A DNA stretch of 48,272 nt from CAZRNB01 sp964601355 (lineage in GTDB: Bacteria; Planctomycetota; Phycisphaerae; Sedimentisphaerales; Anaerobacaceae). The stretch spans positions 1 to 48,272 of the forward strand of contig CAZRNB010000005.1 in assembly GCA_964601355.1 (NCBI GenBank), given 5' to 3'. The notes below the pieces were generated by a model. It saw nothing but the letters and a program-made list of their open reading frames with translations, was not told the origin of the DNA and searched no databases. How positions within the stretch are numbered: the stretch's first letter is position 1; every line of letters begins with the position of its first letter. Of the stretch, positions 31,815 to 42,115 are shown piece after piece. The translations under genes and the position numbers were made by a program.

Positions 31815-34800
31815 TCACTCAATTCCCAACGCTTCCTTAACAGCAGCGTCGGCTCTTTCCTCAGCTTCCTTAACCTCTTCAAACTCCTTGCCCGCAAAAG
31901 CAGGAAGAACCGGCGCCTTTGCAAGATGTTTGACCTTCATCTCAAGGTACGGCTTAAAAGCAGTACCCGCAGGTATCAAATGGCCAAGTATCACATTTTC
32001 CTTCAAGCCATAAAGCTCATCTACTCTACCGGCCAAGGACGCTTCTGTCAAGACCTTAGTTGTCTCCTGGAAGCTGGCTGCGGCAATAAAACTGTCCGAC
32101 CACAACGAAGCTTTGGTTATTCCCAAAAGTAAAGTCATGGCGGTTGCGGGCTTGGCCCTTCTGGTCTTCGCAGGCGCAGGTTTAAGCTCTCCGACTCTGT
32201 CGGTGATACGCGCCAGCTCTTTCTTTTCTATAAGCTGCCCTTCACGTAACTCAGGGATGTCGCCGGGACTTATTATCTTGACGCTGTTAGTTAATTTCTC
32301 GTTTTCTTTACGGAATCCAAATTTATCAACAACCTCGCCCGGCAGAAACGCACTGTCGCCGACGGACTCGATTTCAACCTTTCGCATCATTTGAGAAGTT
32401 ATGATTTCGATGTGCTTATCGTTGATATTGACATTTTGGCTGCGGTAAACATTTTGCACTTCCACAATCAAATATCTCTGCAACGCCTCCTCTCCCTTAA
32501 TTCGCAGGATGTCGTGTGGAACCAGCGGACCATCCGTCAAGGCATCACCAGCCTCGACTACATCGCCGGCGTGAACGTTGAGGTGTCTGTCGCGCGGGAC
32601 GTGGTGCTCCTTTTCCATGCCGGATTCGGAGCGGATTATAATCGTCATTTTGCCTTTGCGCTTATCACTTCGCAGCTCAATTCTTCCACTAATTTCAGCC
32701 ATTGCGGCGGGGTCCTTCGGCTTGCGCGCCTCAAACACCTCAGTAACACGCGGCAAACCGCCGGTAATATCCTGTGTGCCGCCGGTTGCTCTGGGCTGAT
32801 GGGCGAGCAATTGTCCCGCCTGAACGGTCTGGCCCTCTGCAACCTCAATTCTTGCTCCGGCGGGCAAATAGTGAACATCAAGGATTTTGCCGCTGCTGTC
32901 TTCGATAATGATCTGCGGATGCTTATCGCCTTTATGCTCTATTACCACAAGCGCCGAGCCTCGCGAGGTTCGCGGAGCAGCCTCTCGTCCATCTTGTGCC
33001 GGCGAGCCTTGAGGGGTCTGTTTCAGCCCTCTTTCTTCCAGTTGAACAGTTTCGCCCTCCACAATGTCGGTGAACCTGATAAGTCCCGGAACTTCCGCCA
33101 AAATCGGCGTTCTGTGGGGGTCCCATCTGAACAGCAACGTTCCAGCCTTTACCTTCTGGCCATCCTCAACTAAAATAGTGCCTCCATACGGAACTTTGTA
33201 TTTGTCCAGCTCTCGGCCCTTTGCATCAAGAAGGCCCATTTCGCCATTGCGTTTGAGTGCAATTATCTGCGTGGTATCATCCTCTCGCTTCAATGCAACC
33301 GCATTTATGTCACGATATTGAATCTTTCCCGTGTAAGTAGCCTTTTGTTCGCGTTCGAGAATGGCTCTGGAGGCTACGCCGCCGGTATGGAACGTCCGTA
33401 GCGTCAGCTGAGTGCCCGGCTCGCCAATAGATTGGGCTGCAATAATGCCGACGGCAGCGCCCTCTTCAACTAAACGGCTGGTGCTCATATCCCAGCCGTA
33501 ACACTTTGCACAGATACCAAAGGGACTATCACAGGTAAGCGGGCTGCGTACTCGAATTGCATCCAGACCCAAAGCCTCAATCTTTGCCGCCGCCTCCGGC
33601 GTTATTATCTCATTCTCACGCACTATCATCTCGTCTGTTATCGGGTTGCGAATATTGTCCCTTGCTGTTCTGCCGATGATAAGCTGGGACAGCGGAACAT
33701 TTCGACTTTCGTCGGACTGGTCTCTGCTGACGGTGCTTTTAGTGATTCCCTGCAGGGTTTGGCAGTCACGTTCAATAATAATCACATTTTGCGATACGTC
33801 GATAAGCTTGCGAGTCAGATAGCCGGAGTTAGCCGTCTTCAAAGCGGTATCCGCAAGACCTTTACGCGCTCCGTGTGTAGAGCTAAAGTACTCAAGAACC
33901 GTTAATCCCTCACGGAAGTTCGATTTAATGGGCGTTTCAATAATTTCGCCGCTGGGTTTGGCCATCAACGCCCGCATACCTGCGAGCTGCTGAATCTGGT
34001 CGATGCTCCCGCGTGCACCGGAGTCGCTCATAAGATAGATGGGATTTAGATACGGCGAGCCGTCCTCTTTAGTATCTTCACGGAGGCTTTTTATCATTTC
34101 GTTGGTGACCGCTACACGGGCATTCGTCCAGGCATCAATAACCTGATTATATCTCTCGCGATCGGTCAGAACGCCATCGGCATAGTTTTTCTGGATTCTA
34201 CCAACCCTCTTTTCGGTCTCGCTGACAATATCAGCCTTCTTGGCCGGTATTTTCAAGTCGGTTATACCAAAGCTCAGACCCGCAAGCGTGGCATATCTGA
34301 AGCCCAAATCTTTTATCCTGTCAAGCAGATCTACCGTCTCGGCGGAACCTGCAATCTCGAAACAGTCGCTGATCACCTGGCTGAGCTTCTTCTGTGACAT
34401 TGTTACATTATAAAACGGCATACGAGCCGGCAGTATGTCATTAAACAGGCATCTGCCAACCGTTGTCTCAATTACCTGGGGTCGATTACTTTCCTTTTTA
34501 ATAATCGGCTTCTTATCTCTTGAGCCGACTACGGAGGCGGTGGCGATACGCACCATAACTTTATCCTGCAGGCCGATTTTACCAACTTCGTAAGCCATGA
34601 TTGCCTCGAAAGTATCTCTAAACAACGGTCTGCTGCCGGCAGATTTACTTTTGGCGCCTGATGGTATTTCCTCGGCTGATTTTCGCAAATCGTCAGCTGC
34701 AATTGTCAAATAGTAATTGCCCATCACCATGTCCTGGGACGGCCCGACCATTGGCGAGCCGTTGGCCGGCGAGAAAATATTCGATGACGTCATCATTAAA

Positions 34801-36230
34801 ATATGAGTTTCAGCCTGAGCTTCAACACTTAATGGCAGATGAACCGCCATCTGATCGCCGTCAAAGTCGGCATTGAAGCCCTTACACGACAACGGATGCA
34901 GCATAATGGCATTGCCTTCCACGAGGATCGGCTCAAATGCCTGGATGCCCATCCTGTGCAGCGTCGGAGCCCGGTTCAAAAGAACAGGATGCTGATGAAT
35001 GACCTCTTCCAAAATGTCCCATATAGCGTCATCGAGCCGTTCTATCATCCTCTTGGCGCTCTTTATCGTATCGGCAAGGCCATGCTGTTTGAGCTTGCGA
35101 ATAATGAAAGGCTGATACAGCTCCAGGGCAATTTTCTTAGGCAGACCACACTGATAAAGCTTGAGGTCTGGTCCTACTACGATGACCGATCGAGCGGAGT
35201 AATCAACACGTTTTCCAAGCAGGTTTTCTCTAAAGCGTCCCTGCTTTCCTTTAATCATATCGGTAAGAGACTTGAGCGGACGGTTATTGCTGCCCAGAAC
35301 AGGCCTGCGACATCTTGAGTTATCCAGCAGCGAGTCCACAGCCTGTTGCAGCATTCTTTTTTCATTTCTGATAATGACGTCGGGAGCATTGAGGTCCATC
35401 AGCTTTTTCAGGCGGTTATTTCGATTAATGATTCGCCTATAAAGGTCGTTGAGATCACTTGTAGCAAAGTTATCTCTTTCCAGCAGCACTAACGGCCGCA
35501 GGTCCGGCGGGATAACCGGTACTGCTTCAAGCACCATCCACTCAGGCTTATTGTTGCTGTTTTTAATCTCGTTGATCGTCTTAAGACGCTTGGTGAGGTC
35601 CTTGACCTTCTGCTTGCTGTTGGTTTTGACTATTGCCTGCCGCAACTGCTCGCCGACGGCTTCCATGTCAAGTTTCTCCAATAACACCCTGATGGCCTCG
35701 GCGCCCATTAAAGCCTTAAATGAGCTGCCATACTTATTCATCGCCCCACGGTAATCTTCTTCAGTAAGCAGTTGTCCCGCCTTCAGGGGGCTTTGCCCGG
35801 GGTCCGTAACAACATAATCCTGGAAATAGATGATCTTTTCAAGGTCTGATGTTCTCATCCCAAGAACCGTACCAAGTCGATTTGGGATCGATTTGAAAAA
35901 CCATATATGGATGACCGGCGCCGCCAGATTTATATGTCCCATGCGCTTGCGACGGACACGGCTATGCGTGACTTTGACGCCGCAACGATCGCAGATTATT
36001 CCCTTAAATTTGGTACCCTTATATTTGCCACACGCACACTCCCAGTCCCGTTCCGGCCCAAAGATTCGCTCGCAGAACAACCCGTCCTTCTCCGGCCTAT
36101 ACGTGCGGTAGTTGATAGTTTCGGGCTTACGCACTTCACCAAAGGACCAGCTACGGATATCATTAGGACTGGCTAAGGATATCTTGACCGAACCGTAATC
36201 ATTAATACGATCGTAAATATTGCCTAACAT
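31815..36230 (-). CDS. rpoC: RNA polymerase beta' subunit
   Basis: The 1471-residue subunit has the N-terminal zinc site (C65, C67, C80, C83), the catalytic NADFDGD at 453-459 whose three Asp hold the active-site magnesium, the rudder/bridge-helix region, the second zinc site CDSPFGICAKCYG and repeated sandwich-barrel hybrid segments in the trigger-loop insertion (about 950-1250). Length is a little above E. coli (1407). It lies 131 nt after rpoB. The C-terminus ends in an acidic helix (EEVKEAEERADAAVKEALGI). Confidence 0.98.
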   Translation of the reverse strand: MLGNIYDRINDYGSVKISLASPNDIRSWSFGEVRKPETINYRTYRPEKDGLFCERIFGPERDWECACGKYKGTKFKGIICDRCGVKVTHSRVRRKRMGHINLAAPVIHIWFFKSIPNRLGTVLGMRTSDLEKIIYFQDYVVTDPGQSPLKAGQLLTEEDYRGAMNKYGSSFKALMGAEAIRVLLEKLDMEAVGEQLRQAIVKTNSKQKVKDLTKRLKTINEIKNSNNKPEWMVLEAVPVIPPDLRPLVLLERDNFATSDLNDLYRRIINRNNRLKKLMDLNAPDVIIRNEKRMLQQAVDSLLDNSRCRRPVLGSNNRPLKSLTDMIKGKQGRFRENLLGKRVDYSARSVIVVGPDLKLYQCGLPKKIALELYQPFIIRKLKQHGLADTIKSAKRMIERLDDAIWDILEEVIHQHPVLLNRAPTLHRMGIQAFEPILVEGNAIMLHPLSCKGFNADFDGDQMAVHLPLSVEAQAETHILMMTSSNIFSPANGSPMVGPSQDMVMGNYYLTIAADDLRKSAEEIPSGAKSKSAGSRPLFRDTFEAIMAYEVGKIGLQDKVMVRIATASVVGSRDKKPIIKKESNRPQVIETTVGRCLFNDILPARMPFYNVTMSQKKLSQVISDCFEIAGSAETVDLLDRIKDLGFRYATLAGLSFGITDLKIPAKKADIVSETEKRVGRIQKNYADGVLTDRERYNQVIDAWTNARVAVTNEMIKSLREDTKEDGSPYLNPIYLMSDSGARGSIDQIQQLAGMRALMAKPSGEIIETPIKSNFREGLTVLEYFSSTHGARKGLADTALKTANSGYLTRKLIDVSQNVIIIERDCQTLQGITKSTVSRDQSDESRNVPLSQLIIGRTARDNIRNPITDEMIVRENEIITPEAAAKIEALGLDAIRVRSPLTCDSPFGICAKCYGWDMSTSRLVEEGAAVGIIAAQSIGEPGTQLTLRTFHTGGVASRAILEREQKATYTGKIQYRDINAVALKREDDTTQIIALKRNGEMGLLDAKGRELDKYKVPYGGTILVEDGQKVKAGTLLFRWDPHRTPILAEVPGLIRFTDIVEGETVQLEERGLKQTPQGSPAQDGREAAPRTSRGSALVVIEHKGDKHPQIIIEDSSGKILDVHYLPAGARIEVAEGQTVQAGQLLAHQPRATGGTQDITGGLPRVTEVFEARKPKDPAAMAEISGRIELRSDKRKGKMTIIIRSESGMEKEHHVPRDRHLNVHAGDVVEAGDALTDGPLVPHDILRIKGEEALQRYLIVEVQNVYRSQNVNINDKHIEIITSQMMRKVEIESVGDSAFLPGEVVDKFGFRKENEKLTNSVKIISPGDIPELREGQLIEKKELARITDRVGELKPAPAKTRRAKPATAMTLLLGITKASLWSDSFIAAASFQETTKVLTEASLAGRVDELYGLKENVILGHLIPAGTAFKPYLEMKVKHLAKAPVLPAFAGKEFEEVKEAEERADAAVKEALGIE

Positions 36231-36292
36231 TTATGGCCCCTCATAATTCACAATAATCAATTGCTGCTGTTGACAAGCAGCCCTTCCACTAT

Positions 36293-36352
36293 CCGCAGTG
36301 CCGCGGAGGACGGGTCCATTCTCCGTAGTACTACGAAGGATGAATCGCTACG
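36293..36352. repeat. Two 30-bp imperfect tandem units between rpoB and rpoC
   Basis: CCGCAGTGCCGCGGAGGA (36293) and CCGTAGTACTACGAAGGA (36323) differ at five of 18 positions, all transitions. The second contains the perfect palindrome CGTAGTACTACG. They lie in the 131-bp gap between rpoB and rpoC and do not encode a protein. Confidence 0.55.
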
Positions 36353-36361
36353 CAGCTCAAG

Positions 36362-39300
36362 TTACAAAGCGGAATTTCCAAGCCGTTTCTTTTCGAGCTG
36401 GATATTCAATCCCAGCCCTCTAATTTCATTACACAACACGTCAAATGACAAAGGCGTACCCGCCTCAAGGGTGTTTTGTCCTTTGACCATAGACTCGTAA
36501 ATTTTTGTTCTGCCTTCGACGTCGTCGCTTTTAACGGTCAGCATTTCCTGCAGTGCATAAGCGGCTCCGTAACCTTCCAGCGCCCAGACTTCCATTTCCC
36601 CGAATCTTTGTCCGCCGGTTCTGGCCTTGCCGCCCAAAGGCTGCTGCGTAATCAAACTATATGGCCCGGTGGCCCGGGCGTGAATCTTATCATCAACAAG
36701 GTGATGCAGCTTCATCATATAAATATAACCGATTGTCGCCTGTTGATCGAACGGCTCGCCCGTCCTTCCATCATACAATTGGGCTTTGAGCATTTTGGGG
36801 ATATTTATGAAAAACTCATCCTGCGGCGGAGCCTGGCAGCCCTGCTCAAGGTCCTTTTTTCGCTGCGACATTCGCTCATTTGCCTCATTATTGAGTCTGC
36901 TGATATCACCTTCAGTAGCTCCATCGAAGACCGGCGTAACGGCGTTAAAGCCCAGCACTTGTGCAACCCAGCCGAGATGAGTTTCAAGAATTTGGCCTAC
37001 ATTCATTCGGCTCGGCACGCCGAGGGGATTGAGCAGTATGTCCAGAGATGTGCCATCTTCAAGAAACGGCATATCCTCCTCAGGCATAATCTTGGCAATA
37101 ACGCCTTTATTGCCGTGCCGGCCGGCTATTTTATCGCCGATTGACAACGCCCTTTTGATCGCAACATAAACCTTTGCCATCTGCAGCACGCCGCTGGGCA
37201 GCTCATCACCATGTTTCATTCTTTCAATTCTACGATTTTGCTCCTCCTGAAGCTCGGTAATCTTGCTCCAGAATTTGTCCACAATCTTCTGTACGTTGTC
37301 ACGGATAGAAGCCGGCTTAATCCACTTTATGTCGAAGCTTTCTATCTGCTCGCAGATAACCTCATCGTCAGGGCTGGCTCCGACTTTCTGGCGCGTGGCG
37401 GGGTCAATAATATTGACGTCGAATTTGCTATGAATAGTCTCCATCATCTGCCTGAATATGGCACATTCATTTGCCCGTACCTCTTTTTCATATTGTTTTA
37501 TCTGGGCCTCGAGCTCCTTTTTTTGTTCCTCGGTACCGGCTCCGCGTCTGGTGAACAACTCTGTTTTGATCACCACGCCTTCATATCCGCTGGGCAGCTC
37601 AAGGGAGTCATTTTTAACGTCCTCGCCGGCTCTGCCAAATATGGCGTGCAAAAGCTTTTCCTCCGGCGTCAGCTCGGTCTTGCTCTTGGGGACCACTTTG
37701 CCTACAAGGATATCCCCGGGACATATCCTTGTTCCTTCGCGGACTATTCCATTCTCATCAAGATTTCGCAGCGCTTTTTCGCTGACGTTGGGAATATCCC
37801 GAGTAAATTCTTCTTTCCCCAGACGCGTCTCCCGAACTTCGGCCGTGAACTCATCAATGTGAATGCTTGTAAAACTATCATTCCTGCAGAGTTTCTCGCT
37901 CACGATAATTGCATCTTCGAAGTTGTAGCCGTCGAAAGAAACAAAACCAACCAAAACATTTTTGCCTAATGCAAGGACGCCCTGTGACGTGCCTCCGCCG
38001 TCTGCGATGATCTGTCCTGCTTTTACCTTATCACCCAATGCGACAATGGGTTTCTGATTAAGACAGGTTCTCTCATTCAAGCCAATAAATTTAGCCAGCT
38101 TATATTCTTCGGTATAGTTAATTATTATTCGGGCGCTGTCAACCGCGGTAACAACTCCGCCATCTACGGCACGGACAACCATACTTGAGTATCGGCCCAC
38201 AATCTCCTCGACACCGGTGCCAACAAGAGGAGGTTCCGTCTTCAATAGCGGAACTGCCTGCCGCTGCATATTAGAACCCATCAAAGCACGGTTGGCATCG
38301 TCGTGCTCCAAAAATGGAATCAACGCCGCCGATACGCCGACAATCTGTTTTGGCGATATGTCTATGTAATTGACTTCTTCGCTCGAAACGTGTGAAAGCT
38401 CGCCGCTCTTTCTGGCTAATACCAAACCCTTCTTGATCGTGCCGCTCGACAGCTCCAGCGCGCTCGGCGGAGCAAATATCGCCGTCATCTCCTCATCCGC
38501 CCGTAGATATGCAACCTCGCTGGTTACCTTGCCGGACCTGGCCTTGCGATATGGCGTCAGCAGAAATCCATATTCATCAACGGCTGCAAAGATGGCCAAT
38601 GAAGAAATCAATCCGATATTCGTTCCTTCCGGCGTCTCGATGGGACAGATACGGCCGTAATGACTTATATGTACGTCTCGAACTTCAAATCCGGCACGTC
38701 TTCTGTTTAGCCCACCCGGGCCAAGAGCGGACAACCTTCTTTCGTGAGTCAATTGACTTAGAGCGTTTGTCTGATCTACAACCTGGCTCAGCTCACCGCG
38801 TCCAAAGAAATAATTCACGCTGCTGGCAAAACTTTTAGAGTTGACAAGGTCGGCGATACGCAAAGGCTCAATTACGTCTCTTTTGATACTCATCCGTTCC
38901 TGTACGGTTTTACGCAGCTTTAGAAGACCTTTTCTGATCTCCTCAGTAGCAAGCTCATCGATGGTTCGCAGGCGTCTATTTCCAAGATGATCGATATCGT
39001 CCACGTCACCTTGATTGTTTCTCAAGGCAATGATGTACTTCATCGTGTTAAGGAAGTCTTCCGGCCGAAGTGTCATCTCATTCTCATCTACGTCCTGTGC
39101 AAATTTTCGATTCAATCTGAATCTTCCGACCCTGCCGAGCCGATATCGATTGGAATCAAAGAATTTTTCCGCAAAAAATGACTTTGCTTTCTCCTGATTA
39201 GGCGGGTTGCCGGGTCTCAGTCTTATATAGAACTTTAGCAGCGCCTGCTCGTGGCTTTGGCAATCGTCTTCGGCAAGTGTGTTTAAAATAAGCGCATCTC

Positions 39301-40132
39301 TGACCTCATTTACGACCTCTAATTTTTTAATCCGCCACGATGAGCTTTTTTGCTGTATTAAGGCGGCCCTATCGCTGATTTGCGAGCCGGCTTTTACTAT
39401 GACTTCACCTGTTTCCGTATCCACTATCGACTCAACCGCCCACATAGAGGGCGTTAACTTTTCAACAGAAACGGTGTTCGTTTGATAAAACGATCGTAAA
39501 ATCGCCTCGGCAGTTCCGTAAGCCGTATCTATCGCCCGCAGAAAAATCGTCGCGGGAATCTTGGTTGACTGGTCGATTCGCACCACTAAGATGTCTTTCT
39601 GAGTGACGCTAATCTCTATCCAGCTACCCCTTTCCGGAATGATTCTCCCGCCGTGCAGAACCCTGTCGCCTTCTTTGCTTTCAATAAGAAAATCAACGCC
39701 GGGACTGCGATGAAGCTGGCTGACGATTACTCGTACCGCACCATTGATTATAAACTCGCCGCCGCCGATCATTACGGGAATCTCGCCAAGATATATGCCC
39801 TGCTCGGCCAAATCCTCGCCCTGCTCGCTGCGCAAACGACAATGGATTTTTAACGGATACGCATAAGTCAGTCTTAACTGCATGCACTCGGTTTGCGTAT
39901 AGTGCGGCTTTTCCAGCTCGTAGCAGATATACTCCAGAACGACCTTCTTATCGTAGCTTTCTATTGGAAACGTCTCTTTGAAGAGCGCTTCGAGTCCAAT
40001 GCTTCTTCTTTTGTCCGGTGGAACGTCTTTCTGCAAAAATCGGTCGTAACTGGTCCTTTGTACTGCAACGAGGTCAGGAATTTCCACTGCGTCATTAACT
40101 TTTCCGAAATTCCGAATAGGTTTTAGAGCCAT
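36362..40132 (-). CDS. rpoB: RNA polymerase beta subunit
   Basis: The 1256-residue subunit includes the fork-loop/rifampicin region ELSQVVDQTNALSQLTHERR, then RICPIETPEGTNIGL, the active-site Lys region (GQNTLEAGTPLSF-end and KIAGRHGNKGV) and the C-terminal MVKGQNTLEAGTP clamp segment. The rifampicin-contact residues equivalent to E. coli Q513, D516, H526 and S531 are present, but F514 and M515 are Val-Val and Q510 is Glu. It lies 38 nt after rplL. Confidence 0.98.
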   Translation of the reverse strand: MALKPIRNFGKVNDAVEIPDLVAVQRTSYDRFLQKDVPPDKRRSIGLEALFKETFPIESYDKKVVLEYICYELEKPHYTQTECMQLRLTYAYPLKIHCRLRSEQGEDLAEQGIYLGEIPVMIGGGEFIINGAVRVIVSQLHRSPGVDFLIESKEGDRVLHGGRIIPERGSWIEISVTQKDILVVRIDQSTKIPATIFLRAIDTAYGTAEAILRSFYQTNTVSVEKLTPSMWAVESIVDTETGEVIVKAGSQISDRAALIQQKSSSWRIKKLEVVNEVRDALILNTLAEDDCQSHEQALLKFYIRLRPGNPPNQEKAKSFFAEKFFDSNRYRLGRVGRFRLNRKFAQDVDENEMTLRPEDFLNTMKYIIALRNNQGDVDDIDHLGNRRLRTIDELATEEIRKGLLKLRKTVQERMSIKRDVIEPLRIADLVNSKSFASSVNYFFGRGELSQVVDQTNALSQLTHERRLSALGPGGLNRRRAGFEVRDVHISHYGRICPIETPEGTNIGLISSLAIFAAVDEYGFLLTPYRKARSGKVTSEVAYLRADEEMTAIFAPPSALELSSGTIKKGLVLARKSGELSHVSSEEVNYIDISPKQIVGVSAALIPFLEHDDANRALMGSNMQRQAVPLLKTEPPLVGTGVEEIVGRYSSMVVRAVDGGVVTAVDSARIIINYTEEYKLAKFIGLNERTCLNQKPIVALGDKVKAGQIIADGGGTSQGVLALGKNVLVGFVSFDGYNFEDAIIVSEKLCRNDSFTSIHIDEFTAEVRETRLGKEEFTRDIPNVSEKALRNLDENGIVREGTRICPGDILVGKVVPKSKTELTPEEKLLHAIFGRAGEDVKNDSLELPSGYEGVVIKTELFTRRGAGTEEQKKELEAQIKQYEKEVRANECAIFRQMMETIHSKFDVNIIDPATRQKVGASPDDEVICEQIESFDIKWIKPASIRDNVQKIVDKFWSKITELQEEQNRRIERMKHGDELPSGVLQMAKVYVAIKRALSIGDKIAGRHGNKGVIAKIMPEEDMPFLEDGTSLDILLNPLGVPSRMNVGQILETHLGWVAQVLGFNAVTPVFDGATEGDISRLNNEANERMSQRKKDLEQGCQAPPQDEFFINIPKMLKAQLYDGRTGEPFDQQATIGYIYMMKLHHLVDDKIHARATGPYSLITQQPLGGKARTGGQRFGEMEVWALEGYGAAYALQEMLTVKSDDVEGRTKIYESMVKGQNTLEAGTPLSFDVLCNEIRGLGLNIQLEKKRLGNSAL

Positions 40133-40170
40133 CTGTCACTCCCAGGCTTCAAATAAGAACCTGCTTTTGC

Positions 40171-40614
40171 TTACGCCAATTCAACAACACCCCCCGCGGT
40201 TTCAATCTGCTTTTTGGCCGCTTCGGCCTCTTGTTTACTCAATCCCTGTTTTACCGGCTTCGGCACACCTTCGACGAGGTCTTTGGCCTCTTTTAATCCG
40301 AGACCCGTTAAAGCTCTTACTTCCTTAATAACCTGAATTTTCTTATCGCCGAAACTTTTAAGGATTACATCGAAACTGGTTTTCTCCTGAGGTTTTTCTG
40401 CTGCACCTTCCGCGGTGACAGGCCCTGCCATCATAACGGCGCCGCCAGCAGCCGGCTCTATTCCATATTCCTGCTTGAGGTAATCACCGAGCTCTTTGGC
40501 CTGCATTAACGTCAGCTTGACGATTGCATCGCCAAGCTTTTTAATCTCGCTGCCCCATTTTTTTGCTTCATTTACCCCTTTAACTTCTTCTTTTACATCT
40601 GCTACATCTGCCAT
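40171..40614 (-). CDS. rplL: 50S ribosomal protein L7/L12
   Basis: The 147-residue protein has the C-terminal domain EKTSFDVILKSFGDKKIQVI and VRALTGLGLKEAKDLVEGVP, the factor-binding L12 stalk domain, an Ala/Gly hinge (about 55-75) and an N-terminal dimerisation domain. It is longer than the usual 120-125 because of about 24 extra acidic/basic residues at the N-terminus. It lies 170 nt after rplJ. Confidence 0.97.
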   Translation of the reverse strand: MADVADVKEEVKGVNEAKKWGSEIKKLGDAIVKLTLMQAKELGDYLKQEYGIEPAAGGAVMMAGPVTAEGAAEKPQEKTSFDVILKSFGDKKIQVIKEVRALTGLGLKEAKDLVEGVPKPVKQGLSKQEAEAAKKQIETAGGVVELA

Positions 40615-40671
40615 TTCTATCAGCTCCTATCATTTTTCGCTCAGTGGTAGCCGAAACTCCACCGTCTCGTT

Positions 40672-40695
40672 TAACCCCTTAGGGGACAGCCACAC
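40672..40695 (-). promoter_or_regulatory. Small stem between rplJ and rplL
   Basis: CCCC-TTA-GGGG (reading TGTCCCCTAAGGGGTTAAAC on the minus strand) forms a short GC stem followed by a short TTAAA stretch. It could be an attenuator or RNA-processing site setting L12 over L10 output, a known need in bacteria, but the evidence is only the stem. Confidence 0.3.
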
Positions 40696-40711
40696 AAGCA
40701 ACCACAATCAT

Positions 40712-40783
40712 AGTTAATTATTTAATTAGTTAATTAGTTAATTCAGTCAATTGAGCTATCTTTGACCACTCACCACTCACCAG
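40712..40783. repeat. TTAATTAG and ACTCACC word repeats between rplJ and rplL
   Basis: Two different words lie side by side: TTAATTAG units (about 40712-40745) and CCACTCACCACTCACCAG (40766-40783), a 7-bp unit ending at the rplJ stop codon. Confidence 0.6.
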
Positions 40784-40784
40784 C

Positions 40785-41318
40785 TTATGCCGCCTGCTTC
40801 TCAGCCTTTTCGATAATGGTTTTTATATAACCTGCTATAATAACTGCAGGTCCGCCGAGGCAGCCGGCCAATCTCGCGGCGGGTGACCGCAGTAGAGAGG
40901 CTATTTTCCCCTGCAGCTCTGCACGCGTGGGCATCCTGGAGATCGCATCTGCCGCTTTGGCATCTAATGGCGAGCCTTCCAGAAAGGCTCCTTTAATCCC
41001 TATCGCCGGAACCTTTTTGCGCCACTGGGCAATCTCTTTAGCCACATCAACGATGCTGTCGCCGCCATAGACAATAGCGCACGTGCCTGTGAACAAAGCC
41101 GCTGCCGGTTCCATTTGAATGCTGCACAGAGCCTTTTTAAATAGTGAATTTCTCACCACCAGCAGCTTAATGCCCTTTTGTTTAAGCTCGCCGCGCATCA
41201 GGTTATTGTCAACTCCGTTGACACCCCTAGTGCTTACAACTAAAAAGTCGTTTATATGCTCACTAACAACCTTCTTTTTCATCTCTGCCTGAAGCAGCTG
41301 TTTTACGAACTTACTCAT
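40785..41318 (-). CDS. rplJ: 50S ribosomal protein L10
   Basis: The 177-residue protein has the L10 rRNA-binding domain (residues 1-140, with VVSTRGVNGVDNNLMRGELK and FTGTCAIVYGG) and a C-terminal helix that holds L7/L12 dimers. L10 anchors the stalk. It lies 52 nt after rplA across an ATCCGCCG palindrome. Confidence 0.97.
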   Translation of the reverse strand: MSKFVKQLLQAEMKKKVVSEHINDFLVVSTRGVNGVDNNLMRGELKQKGIKLLVVRNSLFKKALCSIQMEPAAALFTGTCAIVYGGDSIVDVAKEIAQWRKKVPAIGIKGAFLEGSPLDAKAADAISRMPTRAELQGKIASLLRSPAARLAGCLGGPAVIIAGYIKTIIEKAEKQAA

Positions 41319-41331
41319 CTCTCACCTGTCA

Positions 41332-41348
41332 ATCCGCCGTCGGCGGAT
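41332..41348. repeat. ATCCGCCG palindrome between rplA and rplJ
   Basis: ATCCGCCG (41332-41339) and CGGCGGAT (41341-41348) are exact reverse complements separated by one T. A near copy lies inside the SNF2 gene at 3708. Confidence 0.6.
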
Positions 41349-41370
41349 AAATATTCCCACGATTTGCGGA

Positions 41371-42048
41371 TTAAACAATGACCGCTACCGACGGGCTCAT
41401 TGTCGCGGAGATGCACACTTTTTTAATATATGCACCTTTTGCTGCTGTGGGTTTAATCTTCTTTATATGCGTAACAAATGCTTCAATGTTGCTTATAAGC
41501 TTTTCGGCCTCGAAGCTCTGCTTGCCAACCGCTGCCTGGATGTTTCCGCCGGCGTCATTCTTGAACTCGACCTTGCCCGCGGTGAATTCGGCAACCGCGG
41601 TAGCTACATCGTCAGTTACCGTTCCCTTTTTCGGTGAAGGCATTTTCCCCTGCGGTCCAAGCAACTTTCCGAGTTTGCTTACCTTGCCCATAACCTTTGA
41701 CGTAGCGACCGCCACGTCGAAATCCATCCAGCCGTCTGTAACCTTTTTTATCAGCTCATCACAGCCTGCTTCAACGGCGCCGGCCTTTTGAGCTGCCTCA
41801 ATATCCGGACCTTCGCAGAAAGCAATGACTTTTTTCTGCTTGCCTATCCCGTAAGGCAAAGATATCGCACCGCGAACGATCTGGTCGGCCTGCTTCGTAT
41901 CTATTCCCAGATGCAGCACACATTGCACACTCTGGTCAAACTTCGCGGTATTAAAGGATTTGATTTTCGCAACCGCTTCTGCCAGGCTCACGGGCTCCTG
42001 GCCAACTTGTTGCGACTCTTTCTTGTATCTTTTGCTTCTATACCTCAT
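41371..42048 (-). CDS. rplA: 50S ribosomal protein L1
   Basis: The 225-residue protein contains the L1 signature KLGKLLGPQGKMPSPKKGTV and FKNDAGGNIQAAVGKQSF. L1 forms the mobile E-site stalk and in E. coli represses rplK-rplA translation. It lies 67 nt after rplK. Confidence 0.97.
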   Translation of the reverse strand: MRYRSKRYKKESQQVGQEPVSLAEAVAKIKSFNTAKFDQSVQCVLHLGIDTKQADQIVRGAISLPYGIGKQKKVIAFCEGPDIEAAQKAGAVEAGCDELIKKVTDGWMDFDVAVATSKVMGKVSKLGKLLGPQGKMPSPKKGTVTDDVATAVAEFTAGKVEFKNDAGGNIQAAVGKQSFEAEKLISNIEAFVTHIKKIKPTAAKGAYIKKVCISATMSPSVAVIV

Positions 42049-42115
42049 ACTTTATCTCTCACAGCGAGTTACAACACCTGAAAATCTTGTCCGATATGTA
42101 ACTAACTCGTTAAGC

